From NCBI GenBank assembly GCA_016714785.1, contig JADKCC010000022.1, positions 124,001-188,000 of the forward strand: a stretch of 64,000 nucleotides of DNA, read 5' to 3'. Both the position numbers and the translations under genes were made by a program. Below the pieces are notes generated by a model. It was not told the origin of the DNA. It searched no databases and was given only the letters and a program-made list of their open reading frames with translations. This DNA is from Saprospiraceae bacterium. GTDB lineage: Bacteria > Bacteroidota > Bacteroidia > Chitinophagales > Saprospiraceae. Numbering within the stretch: the first letter of the stretch is position 1; each line of letters opens with the position of its first letter. Of this stretch, positions 1 through 8,132 are shown in pieces.

Positions 1-918
1 TTGCGCTTCATTGCCAGAAGCAACACTATCATACAATTCCGTAAATACAGGTGCTACAGCATCCCTAAATTTATTTTTCCAATCCAAGGCGCCGCGTTGT
101 GCAGTCGTGCTACAGTTGGCATACATCCAGTCCATACCGTTTTCTGCTACTAATGGCATTAACGATTGGGTAAGCTCTTCTACCGTTTCATTGAATGCTT
201 CTGAAGGCGAATGTCCTCTTTTGCGCAATTCATTGTATTGAGCTTCGAAAATACCTTGTACTGCCCCCATCAAACTACCACGCTCGCCAGTAAGGTCACT
301 ATATACTTCTTTTTTGAAATCCGTCTCAAAAAGATACCCTGATCCTACTCCAATACCCAAAGCCACTACCCTATCGAAAGCCTTACCTGTTGCATCTTGG
401 AAGATGGCATAACTTGAGTTTAAGCCTTTACCTTCTAAAAATAATCTGCGCAAACTTGTGCCAGAACCTTTGGGTGCTATCAAAATGACATCAATACCTG
501 CTGGCGGAATGATACCTGTTCGTTCTTTGTAGGTTACACCAAAACCATGGGAAAAATACAACGCTTTGCCTGGTGTCAAATATGGAAGCAATGTTGGCCA
601 AATAGCAATCTGTGCCGCATCTGACAAAAGATATTGAATGATGGTTCCTTTTTCAGCAGCTTCTTCTATACTAAAAAGTGTCTCGCCAGGTATCCATCCA
701 TCATTAATGGCTTTTTGCCAAGTGGCTGAATCTTGTCTTTGACCGATTATGACGTTAAAACCATTATCCTTAAGATTCAACGCTTGTCCTGGACCTTGTA
801 CACCATAACCGATGATGGCGATGATTTCTTCTTTTAATACTTCCCTAGCCTTGTCCATTGGGAATTCTTCTCTGGTAACTACATTCTCTACAGTACCACC
901 GAAATTTAATTGTGCCAT
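1..918 (-). CDS. ilvC: Ketol-acid reductoisomerase (partial, C-terminus off the window)
   Basis: Makes 2,3-dihydroxy-isovalerate (or the methylvalerate) from acetolactate with NADPH and Mg2+, the second step of valine, leucine and isoleucine synthesis. The open frame starts at the ATG at 918 (MAQLNFGGTVENVV) and runs 306 codons to the window edge without a stop. A Rossmann motif (GYGVQGPGQA) lies near residue 38. Later motifs YFSHGFGV, APKGSGTSLRR, DLTGERGSLMGA and NETVEELTQSLMPL belong to the short KARI type I recall from Bacteroides (about 350 residues), so some 40-45 residues should be missing. It is the last visible gene of the leu-ilv operon. Confidence 0.96.
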   Translation of the reverse strand, partial: MAQLNFGGTVENVVTREEFPMDKAREVLKEEIIAIIGYGVQGPGQALNLKDNGFNVIIGQRQDSATWQKAINDGWIPGETLFSIEEAAEKGTIIQYLLSDAAQIAIWPTLLPYLTPGKALYFSHGFGVTYKERTGIIPPAGIDVILIAPKGSGTSLRRLFLEGKGLNSSYAIFQDATGKAFDRVVALGIGVGSGYLFETDFKKEVYSDLTGERGSLMGAVQGIFEAQYNELRKRGHSPSEAFNETVEELTQSLMPLVAENGMDWMYANCSTTAQRGALDWKNKFRDAVAPVFTELYDSVASGNEAQ

Positions 919-1000
919 TTTAAATTGTTTATTTGTTAAGTTGAATATTTGTTAATTTGATTATTAATATCGCTACTTTGGGGATTAGAATTTGTAGAAA

Positions 1001-1060
1001 GTTTAAATGGTTAAGGTTGTTTGCCATTACTTTCTCAACCTTTTCAGCGTTCCCAACCAT
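1001..1060 (-). repeat. Intercistronic two-part repeat, ilvN-ilvC spacer
   Basis: In transcript orientation a purine-rich stretch (AAAGGTTGAGAAAGT) is followed by a CT/A-rich stretch (ACAACCTTAACCATTTAAAC). The same two-part arrangement occurs in the leuA-leuC, leuD-S23 and S23-leuB spacers. The two halves are partly complementary (AGGTTG against CAACCT), so the transcript could fold into an intercistronic hairpin. Confidence 0.5.
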
Positions 1061-1078
1061 ATTTACTTTTTTATAAAA

Positions 1079-1666
1079 TCACATGCTAAATACACTTTCA
1101 TTTTGGTCTAAGAATTCATTTTCTACCAATGTTTCACTAGGCACTTTGTATTCAAATTCTTTGACTTTATTGTGAAATCCATCACTTTTTTTGATGATGG
1201 CAATTCTTGCCGAACGTACAAACTCTAATAAACCGTAAGGTTCTAGAATTTTGATCAAATTATTGATTTCTTCTCTTTGCCCTGTACACTCAAAGATGAT
1301 ATAATCTTTTCTAATTACTACCGCTCTTGCTCCTTGTTCTCTAAGTAACCGTTCTACTTTTACCTTTTCTGTAATGACTTCTGCGGAAACTTTATAGAGT
1401 GCCATTTCTTGCCAAATGATCTCATCATCGGTATTATAATCGACTTTGAGTACATCCAAAAGTTTCTCTATTTGTCGGGATAATTTTCGCACCACATCTT
1501 CAGTTTCGTTGATCACGATAGTAAATCTATGGATACCTTCTACCTCACTTGGAGATGTATTCAGGCTTTCAATGTTAATCTTTCTCCTTGTAAAAATGAT
1601 CGCCAATTTATTGATGAGTCCTATTTGATTTTCCGTGTAAACGGTGATGGTATATTCTTGTTTCAT
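1079..1666 (-). CDS. ilvN: Acetolactate synthase small (regulatory) subunit
   Basis: This 195-residue regulatory subunit of acetohydroxyacid synthase activates the catalytic subunit and confers valine feedback inhibition. An N-terminal ACT domain (about residues 4-77, starting QEYTITVYTENQIGLINK) is followed by the C-terminal ALS small-subunit domain (IFECTGQREEINNLIKIL, then GLLEFVRSARIAI). The length is slightly above the usual 160-185. Its ATG shares one base with the ilvB stop codon (TAATG), which implies translational coupling and fixes the start. Confidence 0.96.
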   Translation of the reverse strand: MKQEYTITVYTENQIGLINKLAIIFTRRKINIESLNTSPSEVEGIHRFTIVINETEDVVRKLSRQIEKLLDVLKVDYNTDDEIIWQEMALYKVSAEVITEKVKVERLLREQGARAVVIRKDYIIFECTGQREEINNLIKILEPYGLLEFVRSARIAIIKKSDGFHNKVKEFEYKVPSETLVENEFLDQNESVFSM

Positions 1667-3414
1667 TACAATTCTTCTTTGGATAAAATAATTTCTGACA
1701 CACCACGACCTTGTGGCACCATAGGAAATACATTATTCTCTTTACCGACCATCACTTCCAACAAAAAGGGATTGTCATGGGCTAAAATCTCTTCCAATGT
1801 GCTTTTAAGTTCAGCTCGCTGTTCTACTTTTTTAGCGTCGATACGGTAGGCAGAAGCCAACTTTACATAATCTGGACTAGTGATATTGACAAATGAATAT
1901 CTATTATGATGAAAAAGCTCTTGCCACTGTCTCACCATACCTAGAAACTGATTGTTTAAAATAATGATTTTGACATTGACATTTGCTTGCATGATGGTAC
2001 CTAACTCTTGTAGCGTCATCTGAAATCCGCCATCGCCGATGATTGCAATGACTTGCCTGTCAGGTGCGCCATATTTAGCACCAATGGCAGCAGGTAATGC
2101 AAATCCCATTGTACCTAATCCGCCTGAAGTAACGTTAGATCTGGTTTGATTGAGTTTGGCGTATCTACAGGCGACCATTTGATGCTGGCCCACATCAGAT
2201 ACAATAATAGCTTCACCTTGAGTGATTTCATTGATGCACCTTAGTACTTCTGCCATTGTAAGTATCTCTGAATCAGGATTTTGTTCGGGAAAAATAACTT
2301 TCTCCGTTTCCTTAATGGTACATTCATTAAATTTTTGGAGCCAATCTTGATTTTCATTTTTTTGGACAAGCTGAGTTAGAAGCGGTAGTGTCTCTTTACA
2401 ATCGCCCCATACAGCAACCGTCGTTTTTACATTTTTATCAATTTCTGCAGGGTCTATATCAAGATGAATGATTTTGGCTTGTTTGGCATATTTATCTAAT
2501 CTCCCTGTGACCCTATCATCAAAACGCATCCCAACAGCGATTAATACATCGCATTCATTGGTGAGTAAATTGGGACCATAATTGCCATGCATACCTAACA
2601 TGCCTACCGAAAGTGGATGGTCAGTAGGAATAGCGCCCATTCCTAAAATCGTCCATGCCGCTGGAAAATTTCCTTTTTCAATAAAAGCACGAAATTCTTG
2701 CTCGGCGTTGCCCAAAATGACACCTTGACCGAAGATCACAAAAGGTCGTTTTGCTTCATTGATTATGGCGACTGCTTCTGCAATGTATGAAGTTCTTACA
2801 TCAGGTTTTGGCTTATAACTCCTTATGTGAAAACACTTGTGATACCCTTCATAATCAAACAGTTGTAATTGCGCATTTTTTGTAATATCTATGACAACTG
2901 GACCAGGTCTCCCAGTGTTAGCTATGTGAAAGGCTTTGGCTAAAACATGGGGAATTTCTTCTGCATTGGTCACTTGATAACTCCATTTGGTGACAGGTGT
3001 AGTGATATTGATGACATCAGTTTCTTGAAAGGCATCTGTACCCAATAAGTGAGCAAATACTTGCCCGGTGATGCATACTACTGGAGTGGAATCTATCATT
3101 GCATCTGCCAAACCAGTGACCAAGTTGGTCGCGCCTGGACCACTTGTAGCAAAAACAACACCTGTCTTACCTGACACCCTTGCAAAACCTTGGGCTGCAT
3201 GAATTGCTCCTTGTTCATGACGAACGAGTATATGTTCCAACTGATCACCATAATCATACAATGCATCGTACACAGGCATGATCGCGCCACCTGGATAACC
3301 AAAAATGGTTTTTACTCCTTCATGGATCAAACCATCTAACAGAGCTTGAGATCCTGTGGCTTGTTTTGTGATATTCACATTTGCATTTATATTTTGAGAA
3401 GGGTTAGCTGTCAT
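1666..3414 (-). CDS. ilvB: Acetolactate synthase large (catalytic) subunit
   Basis: A ThDP-dependent enzyme of 582 residues that condenses two pyruvates to acetolactate, or pyruvate with 2-oxobutyrate. The N-terminal domain has the catalytic glutamate in VRHEQGAIHAAQGFARVSG. The central domain has QGVILGN and MRFDDRVTGRL. The C-terminal ThDP motif is GDGGFQMTLQEL followed by IILNNQFLGMVRQWQ. The length is typical. It overlaps ilvN by one base. A 48-bp spacer separates it from the DinB gene upstream in the transcript. Confidence 0.97.
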   Translation of the reverse strand: MTANPSQNINANVNITKQATGSQALLDGLIHEGVKTIFGYPGGAIMPVYDALYDYGDQLEHILVRHEQGAIHAAQGFARVSGKTGVVFATSGPGATNLVTGLADAMIDSTPVVCITGQVFAHLLGTDAFQETDVINITTPVTKWSYQVTNAEEIPHVLAKAFHIANTGRPGPVVIDITKNAQLQLFDYEGYHKCFHIRSYKPKPDVRTSYIAEAVAIINEAKRPFVIFGQGVILGNAEQEFRAFIEKGNFPAAWTILGMGAIPTDHPLSVGMLGMHGNYGPNLLTNECDVLIAVGMRFDDRVTGRLDKYAKQAKIIHLDIDPAEIDKNVKTTVAVWGDCKETLPLLTQLVQKNENQDWLQKFNECTIKETEKVIFPEQNPDSEILTMAEVLRCINEITQGEAIIVSDVGQHQMVACRYAKLNQTRSNVTSGGLGTMGFALPAAIGAKYGAPDRQVIAIIGDGGFQMTLQELGTIMQANVNVKIIILNNQFLGMVRQWQELFHHNRYSFVNITSPDYVKLASAYRIDAKKVEQRAELKSTLEEILAHDNPFLLEVMVGKENNVFPMVPQGRGVSEIILSKEEL

Positions 3415-3462
3415 TTTTTCTTGTTGAGAAAGTTGAGAAAGAGTAGATGGTTTAGAAGTTGA

Positions 3463-3957
3463 TTAGACTAGTTTATAATACTGTAAAAGGTCAGTAGAAG
3501 AAATATCTGTAAAGCCAACTTGTCTCAATAGGGTCACTAATTGCCCACGGTGATAGGTGGAATGATTAAATACATGAGACAAAATTTCAAAAACAGGTTG
3601 AGTGAATGCTTCGCCGTTGATTCTTTTATACGCAATAAGGTCGTTGAGACTATCATTTGTCCTATTCTCAGTATAATCAATGAGTGAGTTGCTACTGTCT
3701 TGCCAAACAGCTAATATTTCAGATTTCCCACCTTTAAAAGTGAAAGGCAACCAAACTGGATTTTCTACCTTCATCAATCGGTCATGCCATACTTTTTCAG
3801 CAGCTACAATGTGCAAAACTGTATCTGCAATAGATGGGAAGCTACTTACCAATGATTGATTCCATTGTTCATCTTTCAATTGATCGGCCCATTCAATGAT
3901 TTTGTTATTGGCCCATTGATTGTATTTTGCTAACTCTATGAAGTATTTGACGGTCAT
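3463..3957 (-). CDS. DinB family four-helix metal-binding protein
   Basis: A 164-residue protein of the DinB/YfiT-like superfamily, metal-dependent four-helix bundles that include thiol transferases and many proteins of unknown role. It shows the family pattern: YNQWANNKII near the N-terminus, a histidine in DTVLHIVAAEKVWHDRL, and the late HVFNHSTYHRGQLVTLLRQ motif that supplies the other metal ligands. It sits between ilvD and ilvB in the same direction and so is probably co-transcribed, but nothing in the sequence ties it to amino acid synthesis. Its substrate is unknown. Confidence 0.88.
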   Translation of the reverse strand: MTVKYFIELAKYNQWANNKIIEWADQLKDEQWNQSLVSSFPSIADTVLHIVAAEKVWHDRLMKVENPVWLPFTFKGGKSEILAVWQDSSNSLIDYTENRTNDSLNDLIAYKRINGEAFTQPVFEILSHVFNHSTYHRGQLVTLLRQVGFTDISSTDLLQYYKLV

Positions 3958-4072
3958 TTTTTGTTAAATCGTTTAGTGTTGAATTGTTTAATGTTTACTG
4001 GTTTAGAATATTATTTGGTTTAGTGAAATTTACAAATCGTCAATTCAGCAAATTACCAATTCACCAATTATT

Positions 4073-5749
4073 CTAAAATTCATCTGTCACACATCCTTCT
4101 GAAGCATCTTTTACACTTCTAGCATATTTATACAAAGCACCATTTTTTACGGCTAACGGTGGTTGTATCCAAAGGCTTTTACGTTTTGTTAATTCTTGAT
4201 CTGAGATATGTAAAGTCATCAATTTATTATCTACATCTAGCGTAATGATATCATCGTCTTGTACCAATGCAATGGCGCCACCATCAAACGCTTCTGGTGT
4301 TATGTGACCTACAACAAATCCATGCGTGCCACCACTAAATCTACCATCGGTGATCAGCGCCACACTTTTACCCAAACCTGCACCCATAATAGCTGATGTT
4401 GGTTTCAACATTTCTGGCATTCCTGGTGCGCCTTTTGGCCCTACGTATCTGATCACAACTACATCGCCTGATTTTACTTTCTTTTGAGAAATACCTTCTA
4501 TAAGCATCTTTTCACCATCAAAAACTCTAGCAGGACCTGTAAATAATTCGCCTTCTTTACCTGAGATTTTAGCTACACCACCTTTGGTTGCAAGATTGCC
4601 GTACAAAATTTGTAAATGACCTGTTGCCTTAAGTGGTGACTCTATGGGATGGATGATATCTTGTTTGCCAAAATCAAGGTCTGGTACTTGGATTAAATTT
4701 TCAGCAATGGTTTTACCTGTCACTGTAAGACAGTTTCCGTGCAATAATTTTTTGGACAATAAGTATTTCATCACAGCAGGGATACCTCCTATTTCGTGAA
4801 GATCTTGCATGAGATATTTACCACTTGGTTTTAGGTCCGCTAATACAGGTATTTTATCACTAATCGTTTGGAAATCATCTTGAGACACTTTTACTCCTAC
4901 ACTTTTGGCCATGGCAATCAAATGTAACACCGCATTGGTGCTACCACCCAATACCATTATGACGGTAATCGCATTTTCAAAAGCTTCTCTTGTCATAATA
5001 TCCGATGGTTTTACATCTTTTTCCAATAACAATTTGATGGCCGCACCAGCATCGGTACACTCTTGTTGTTTTTCTGGACTGAGTGCAGGGTTAGATGATG
5101 AATAGGGCAATGACATTCCGAGCGCTTCTATGGCACTAGCCATGGTATTGGCCGTGTACATGCCACCACAAGCACCAGGTCCGGGACATGCATGGCGAAT
5201 GATGCCTTTAAAATCTTCATCGGTAATGGTGCCAGCCACTTTTTGTCCTAGGGCTTCAAAAGCTGAGACTATATTCAAATCCTGTCCTTTGTAATGTCCG
5301 GGCGCAATCGTGCCACCATACACCATGATAGCTGGCCTATTCAATCTTCCCATCGCCATAATTGCTCCCGGCATATTTTTGTCACAGCCTGGTATCGCTA
5401 TCAAACCATCATAATATTGTGCGCCACAGACCGTTTCTATGCTATCTGCTATGATATCTCTAGATACCAAAGAATATCTCATACCGTCAGTACCATTGCT
5501 AATGCCATCACTGACACCGATCGTATTGAATATTAAACCTACCAAATCTTGCGCCCAAACACCTTTTTTGACTTCCACTGCTAGATCGTTGAGATGCATA
5601 TTGCATGTGTTACCATCATATCCCATACTTACTATGCCAACTTGAGCCTTAGCAAGATCTTCAGTGGTCAATCCGATGCCATACAACATGGCTTGCGCCG
5701 CAGGTTGGGTAACGTCTTGCGTGATGGTTCGACTGTATTTATTGAGCAT
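4073..5749 (-). CDS. ilvD: Dihydroxy-acid dehydratase
   Basis: An iron-sulfur dehydratase of 558 residues that turns 2,3-dihydroxy-isovalerate into 2-oxoisovalerate, the branch point to valine and leucine. Cluster cysteines are visible in IPGCDKNMPGAIMAMGRL (near residue 120) and CPGPGACGGMYTANTMASA (near 190). The C-terminal substrate loop TDGRFSGGTHGFVVGHI is intact. The length fits the family. It lies between leuB and the DinB gene with spacers of roughly 90 and 115 bp. Confidence 0.97.
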   Translation of the reverse strand: MLNKYSRTITQDVTQPAAQAMLYGIGLTTEDLAKAQVGIVSMGYDGNTCNMHLNDLAVEVKKGVWAQDLVGLIFNTIGVSDGISNGTDGMRYSLVSRDIIADSIETVCGAQYYDGLIAIPGCDKNMPGAIMAMGRLNRPAIMVYGGTIAPGHYKGQDLNIVSAFEALGQKVAGTITDEDFKGIIRHACPGPGACGGMYTANTMASAIEALGMSLPYSSSNPALSPEKQQECTDAGAAIKLLLEKDVKPSDIMTREAFENAITVIMVLGGSTNAVLHLIAMAKSVGVKVSQDDFQTISDKIPVLADLKPSGKYLMQDLHEIGGIPAVMKYLLSKKLLHGNCLTVTGKTIAENLIQVPDLDFGKQDIIHPIESPLKATGHLQILYGNLATKGGVAKISGKEGELFTGPARVFDGEKMLIEGISQKKVKSGDVVVIRYVGPKGAPGMPEMLKPTSAIMGAGLGKSVALITDGRFSGGTHGFVVGHITPEAFDGGAIALVQDDDIITLDVDNKLMTLHISDQELTKRKSLWIQPPLAVKNGALYKYARSVKDASEGCVTDEF

Positions 5750-5763
5750 TAAATTTGAATTTT

Positions 5764-5781
5764 GAATTACGAATTACGAAT
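5764..5781. repeat. ATTACGAATTACGAAT spacer repeat, copy 1
   Basis: The ilvD-leuB spacer holds a tandem 8-mer (GAATTACGAATTACGAAT). Nearly the same string recurs in the leuC-leuA spacer at about 9520-9537. Both lie immediately upstream of a start codon in the same operon. Confidence 0.6.
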
Positions 5782-5839
5782 CATAAAAATATTCAGAAAG
5801 ATATATTCTATTTCTTCTAATTATGAAACATAAATTTTC

Positions 5840-6895
5840 CTATTTGTTAATAATTGATACTATTCGTGCACCCACTTCACTGCATTTGCGAGCTATTTTT
5901 GGTCTCAGGTCTTCTGTCAAATATCCTTCTTCGATACACCTATCTACTGCACTGATGATATCTTCTGCTTCTTTTACAAATCCAAAATCTCTCAACATCA
6001 TTTCCACAGAAAGTATAGTTGCCATAGGATTTGCGATATCTTTACCAGCTGCTTGGGGATAAGATCCATGTATCGGCTCATAAAGTGATGACATCTCTCC
6101 TTTTGACGAAGATGGCAACATACCCAATGATCCTGAAAGTACGGATGCTTCATCTGATAAGATATCTCCAAAGAGATTGTCACACAAGACGACATCAAAT
6201 CTGGCTGGGTATAAAATAACCTGCATTGCTGCATTATCAATAAACATATAATCTACCGATACTTCAGGGTATTGTCTTGCTAATTCTTGAACCACTGATC
6301 TCCATAATCTAGAAGTCTCCAATACATTGGCTTTATCCACTAGCGTCACTTTCTTTTTCCTAGACATGGCTTGTTTGAATGCCAAATGCGCAATTCTTTC
6401 TATTTCATAACGATGGTACAAACACAAATCTGATGACCACGTTTCTTCCTTGATTTTATCACCGAAATAAATGCCACCTGTCAACTCTCTGTATATCACA
6501 AAATCCACATCCTTTAACGTTTCTGGCTTAAAAACCGAAAGATGCAGCAAAGATTCATATATCTTGACTGGTCGGATATTGGCAAATAATCCTAAAGATT
6601 TACGCATCCTTAAAAGGCCTTGTTCAGGTCGTACTGTTGCCGATGGATTATTGTCGTATTTTGGATCACCAATTGCACCAAGTAATATGGCGTCTGCTTG
6701 CTGACATGCATGAAGAGATGCTTCTGGAAAAGGATCACCTGTTTGGTCTATGGCTGTTGCCCCGATCAAAGCTTCATTGACTTGCCATTGATGGCTATAT
6801 TTTAGTCTGATTGCTTCCAATACTTTCAACCCTTGAGCTATCACTTCAGGACCGATTCCATCACCCGGGAGAATTGTTATTTTGTTTAAAGGCAT
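5840..6895 (-). CDS. leuB: 3-Isopropylmalate dehydrogenase
   Basis: An NAD-dependent oxidative decarboxylase of 351 residues that converts 3-isopropylmalate to 2-oxoisocaproate in leucine synthesis. Diagnostic sequences are LPGDGIGPEVIAQGLKVLEA at the N-terminus, the substrate arginines in EQGLLRMRKSLGLFANIRP, YRELTGGIYFG, the catalytic VDKANVLETSRLWR, and the metal-binding aspartates in LCDNLFGDILSDEASVLSGS. The C-terminal EPIHGSYPQAAGKDIANP is complete. It follows the four-helix-bundle gene in the transcript across a 140-bp repeat-bearing spacer. Confidence 0.97.
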   Translation of the reverse strand: MPLNKITILPGDGIGPEVIAQGLKVLEAIRLKYSHQWQVNEALIGATAIDQTGDPFPEASLHACQQADAILLGAIGDPKYDNNPSATVRPEQGLLRMRKSLGLFANIRPVKIYESLLHLSVFKPETLKDVDFVIYRELTGGIYFGDKIKEETWSSDLCLYHRYEIERIAHLAFKQAMSRKKKVTLVDKANVLETSRLWRSVVQELARQYPEVSVDYMFIDNAAMQVILYPARFDVVLCDNLFGDILSDEASVLSGSLGMLPSSSKGEMSSLYEPIHGSYPQAAGKDIANPMATILSVEMMLRDFGFVKEAEDIISAVDRCIEEGYLTEDLRPKIARKCSEVGARIVSIINK

Positions 6896-6903
6896 TTTTT
6901 AAT

Positions 6904-7047
6904 GGATTAGAAGGTTTAATTTTTTTTGTTTAAAAGGTTTAGACTTTTTTGTTTAGAAGGTTTAGAGAGTTTAGGGTGTGTATAAGGTTTACCTTTTCTC
7001 CATTATCTCCACTTCTCGACCATCTTTCGACTTTCTCAATCTTCCCC
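6904..7047 (-). repeat. Intercistronic two-part repeat, S23-leuB spacer
   Basis: In the direction of transcription, a purine-rich block of about 55 nt (GATTGAGAAAGT, GGTCGAGAAGTGGAGAT, ATGGAGAAAAGG) begins at the stop codon of the upstream gene. It is followed by a pyrimidine/A block with repeated TCTAAACC-like units (CCCTAAACTCTCTAAACCTT, GTCTAAACCTTTTAAAC). The stop codon TGA lies inside the first block. Confidence 0.6.
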
Positions 7048-7410
7048 ATTTTTATTTTCAAAACTCTTCTTAAGGTTCGATAGCTTATAGGAAATTTGGT
7101 CTATTTTCTCTCTAATTTGATTATAATTATCTTCTGATAAATATTCTAAGTCTAAAGCTAAAATAGCACAATTTAGAACTTCCATTAGACTACCATAAGC
7201 TATTTCAATAAATCTAATTTTTTCTTTTTGTGACCATCTTGACGTGCCTTCTGCAATGTTACAAGTTATAGAAATACCAGCTCTTCTGATTTGAGAAGTT
7301 ATCCCAAATATCTCATCCTTTGGAAATTCTTTTGTGACTTTATAAACTATCAAACAGAGTTGCCTTGCGTCCTGCCAAACCACTAATTTTTCAAAACCAT
7401 AAGTATTCAT
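7036..7410 (-). CDS. Four-helix-bundle protein (S23 / 23S rRNA intervening-sequence family)
   Basis: A 124-residue protein of the family first found in 23S rRNA intervening sequences, related in fold to the Avd accessory proteins of diversity-generating retroelements. Typical motifs are FEKLVVWQDARQLCLIVYKVT, FPKDEIFGITSQIRRAGISI, NIAEGTSR and a late helix IRFIEIAYGSLMEVLN. The function of stand-alone members is poorly known. It sits inside the leucine operon between leuD and leuB, flanked on both sides by the two-part spacer repeat, so it looks like a later insertion co-transcribed with its neighbours. Confidence 0.9.
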   Translation of the reverse strand: MNTYGFEKLVVWQDARQLCLIVYKVTKEFPKDEIFGITSQIRRAGISITCNIAEGTSRWSQKEKIRFIEIAYGSLMEVLNCAILALDLEYLSEDNYNQIREKIDQISYKLSNLKKSFENKNGED

Positions 7411-7459
7411 TGTATTTATTTTTATATGTTACCTTTCTATCTCCACTCCACTATCTTTT

Positions 7460-7551
7460 GGTTTAGAAGGTTTAAAAAGTTTAGAAGGTTACTCTTTCTT
7501 CACTATCTCTACATTCTCAACCATCTCCACCTGTTCAACCTATCTCCACCC
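7460..7551 (-). repeat. Intercistronic two-part repeat, leuD-S23 spacer
   Basis: The best-preserved copy. In transcript orientation the leuD stop TGA is embedded in a purine-rich run (GGAGATAGGTTGAACAGGTG, then GGAGATGGTTGAGAATG). After this come TAACCTTCTAAACTTTTTAA and ACCTTCTAAACC. The second part is an 11-nt-like repetition of AACCTTCTAA. The halves can pair (GGTTGAGAA against TTCTAAACC with one mismatch). Confidence 0.65.
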
Positions 7552-8122
7552 TTCTCTCATATTCCTCAATCTCATTCTTGATACTTAAAAGATAATCTAT
7601 ATCGTCATATCCATTGATCAAGCATACTTTTTTGTAGGAATCCAGTTCGAAATGAAAGGTGATATCTTCGCATGTTAGCGTTTGGTTTTCTACATTAATT
7701 ATAAATTCTGTACTTGGGTTTTGTTCTATTTTTTGAAATAACTGGTGTAAAATATCATCAGAAACTTGTAATGGTAAAATGGCATTGTTTAAAGCATTCC
7801 CTTTAAAAATGTCTGCAAAAAAACTACTGATGACTACTTTAAATCCATAATCGCCCAAGGCCCATGCAGCATGTTCGCGACTCGAACCACAACCAAAATT
7901 TCTACCTGCTACTAAGATACTACCTTTGTAAATAGGATTATTCAAAACAAAATCTGATATAGGACTTCCTTTGGTAGTATATCTCCAGTCTCTAAACAGA
8001 TTCTCCCCAAATCCGGTCTTAGAAATCGCCTTCAAAAACCTTGCAGGAATAATCTGATCGGTATCTATATCTTCTATAGGCAATGGTACTGCAGTACTGA
8101 TTAATTTATTTAACTTTTCCAT
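7535..8122 (-). CDS. leuD: 3-Isopropylmalate dehydratase small subunit
   Basis: The 195-residue swivel-domain subunit that pairs with LeuC to isomerise 2- and 3-isopropylmalate. Family motifs are VPLPIEDIDTDQIIPARFLK at the N-terminus and the substrate-binding GRNFGCGSSREHAAWALGDY, followed by FADIFKGNALNNAILPL. The length is normal. It starts 10 bp after the leuC stop, as expected for co-translated partner subunits. Confidence 0.97.
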   Translation of the reverse strand: MEKLNKLISTAVPLPIEDIDTDQIIPARFLKAISKTGFGENLFRDWRYTTKGSPISDFVLNNPIYKGSILVAGRNFGCGSSREHAAWALGDYGFKVVISSFFADIFKGNALNNAILPLQVSDDILHQLFQKIEQNPSTEFIINVENQTLTCEDITFHFELDSYKKVCLINGYDDIDYLLSIKNEIEEYERRVEIG

Positions 8123-8132
8123 GCATGTTCTT

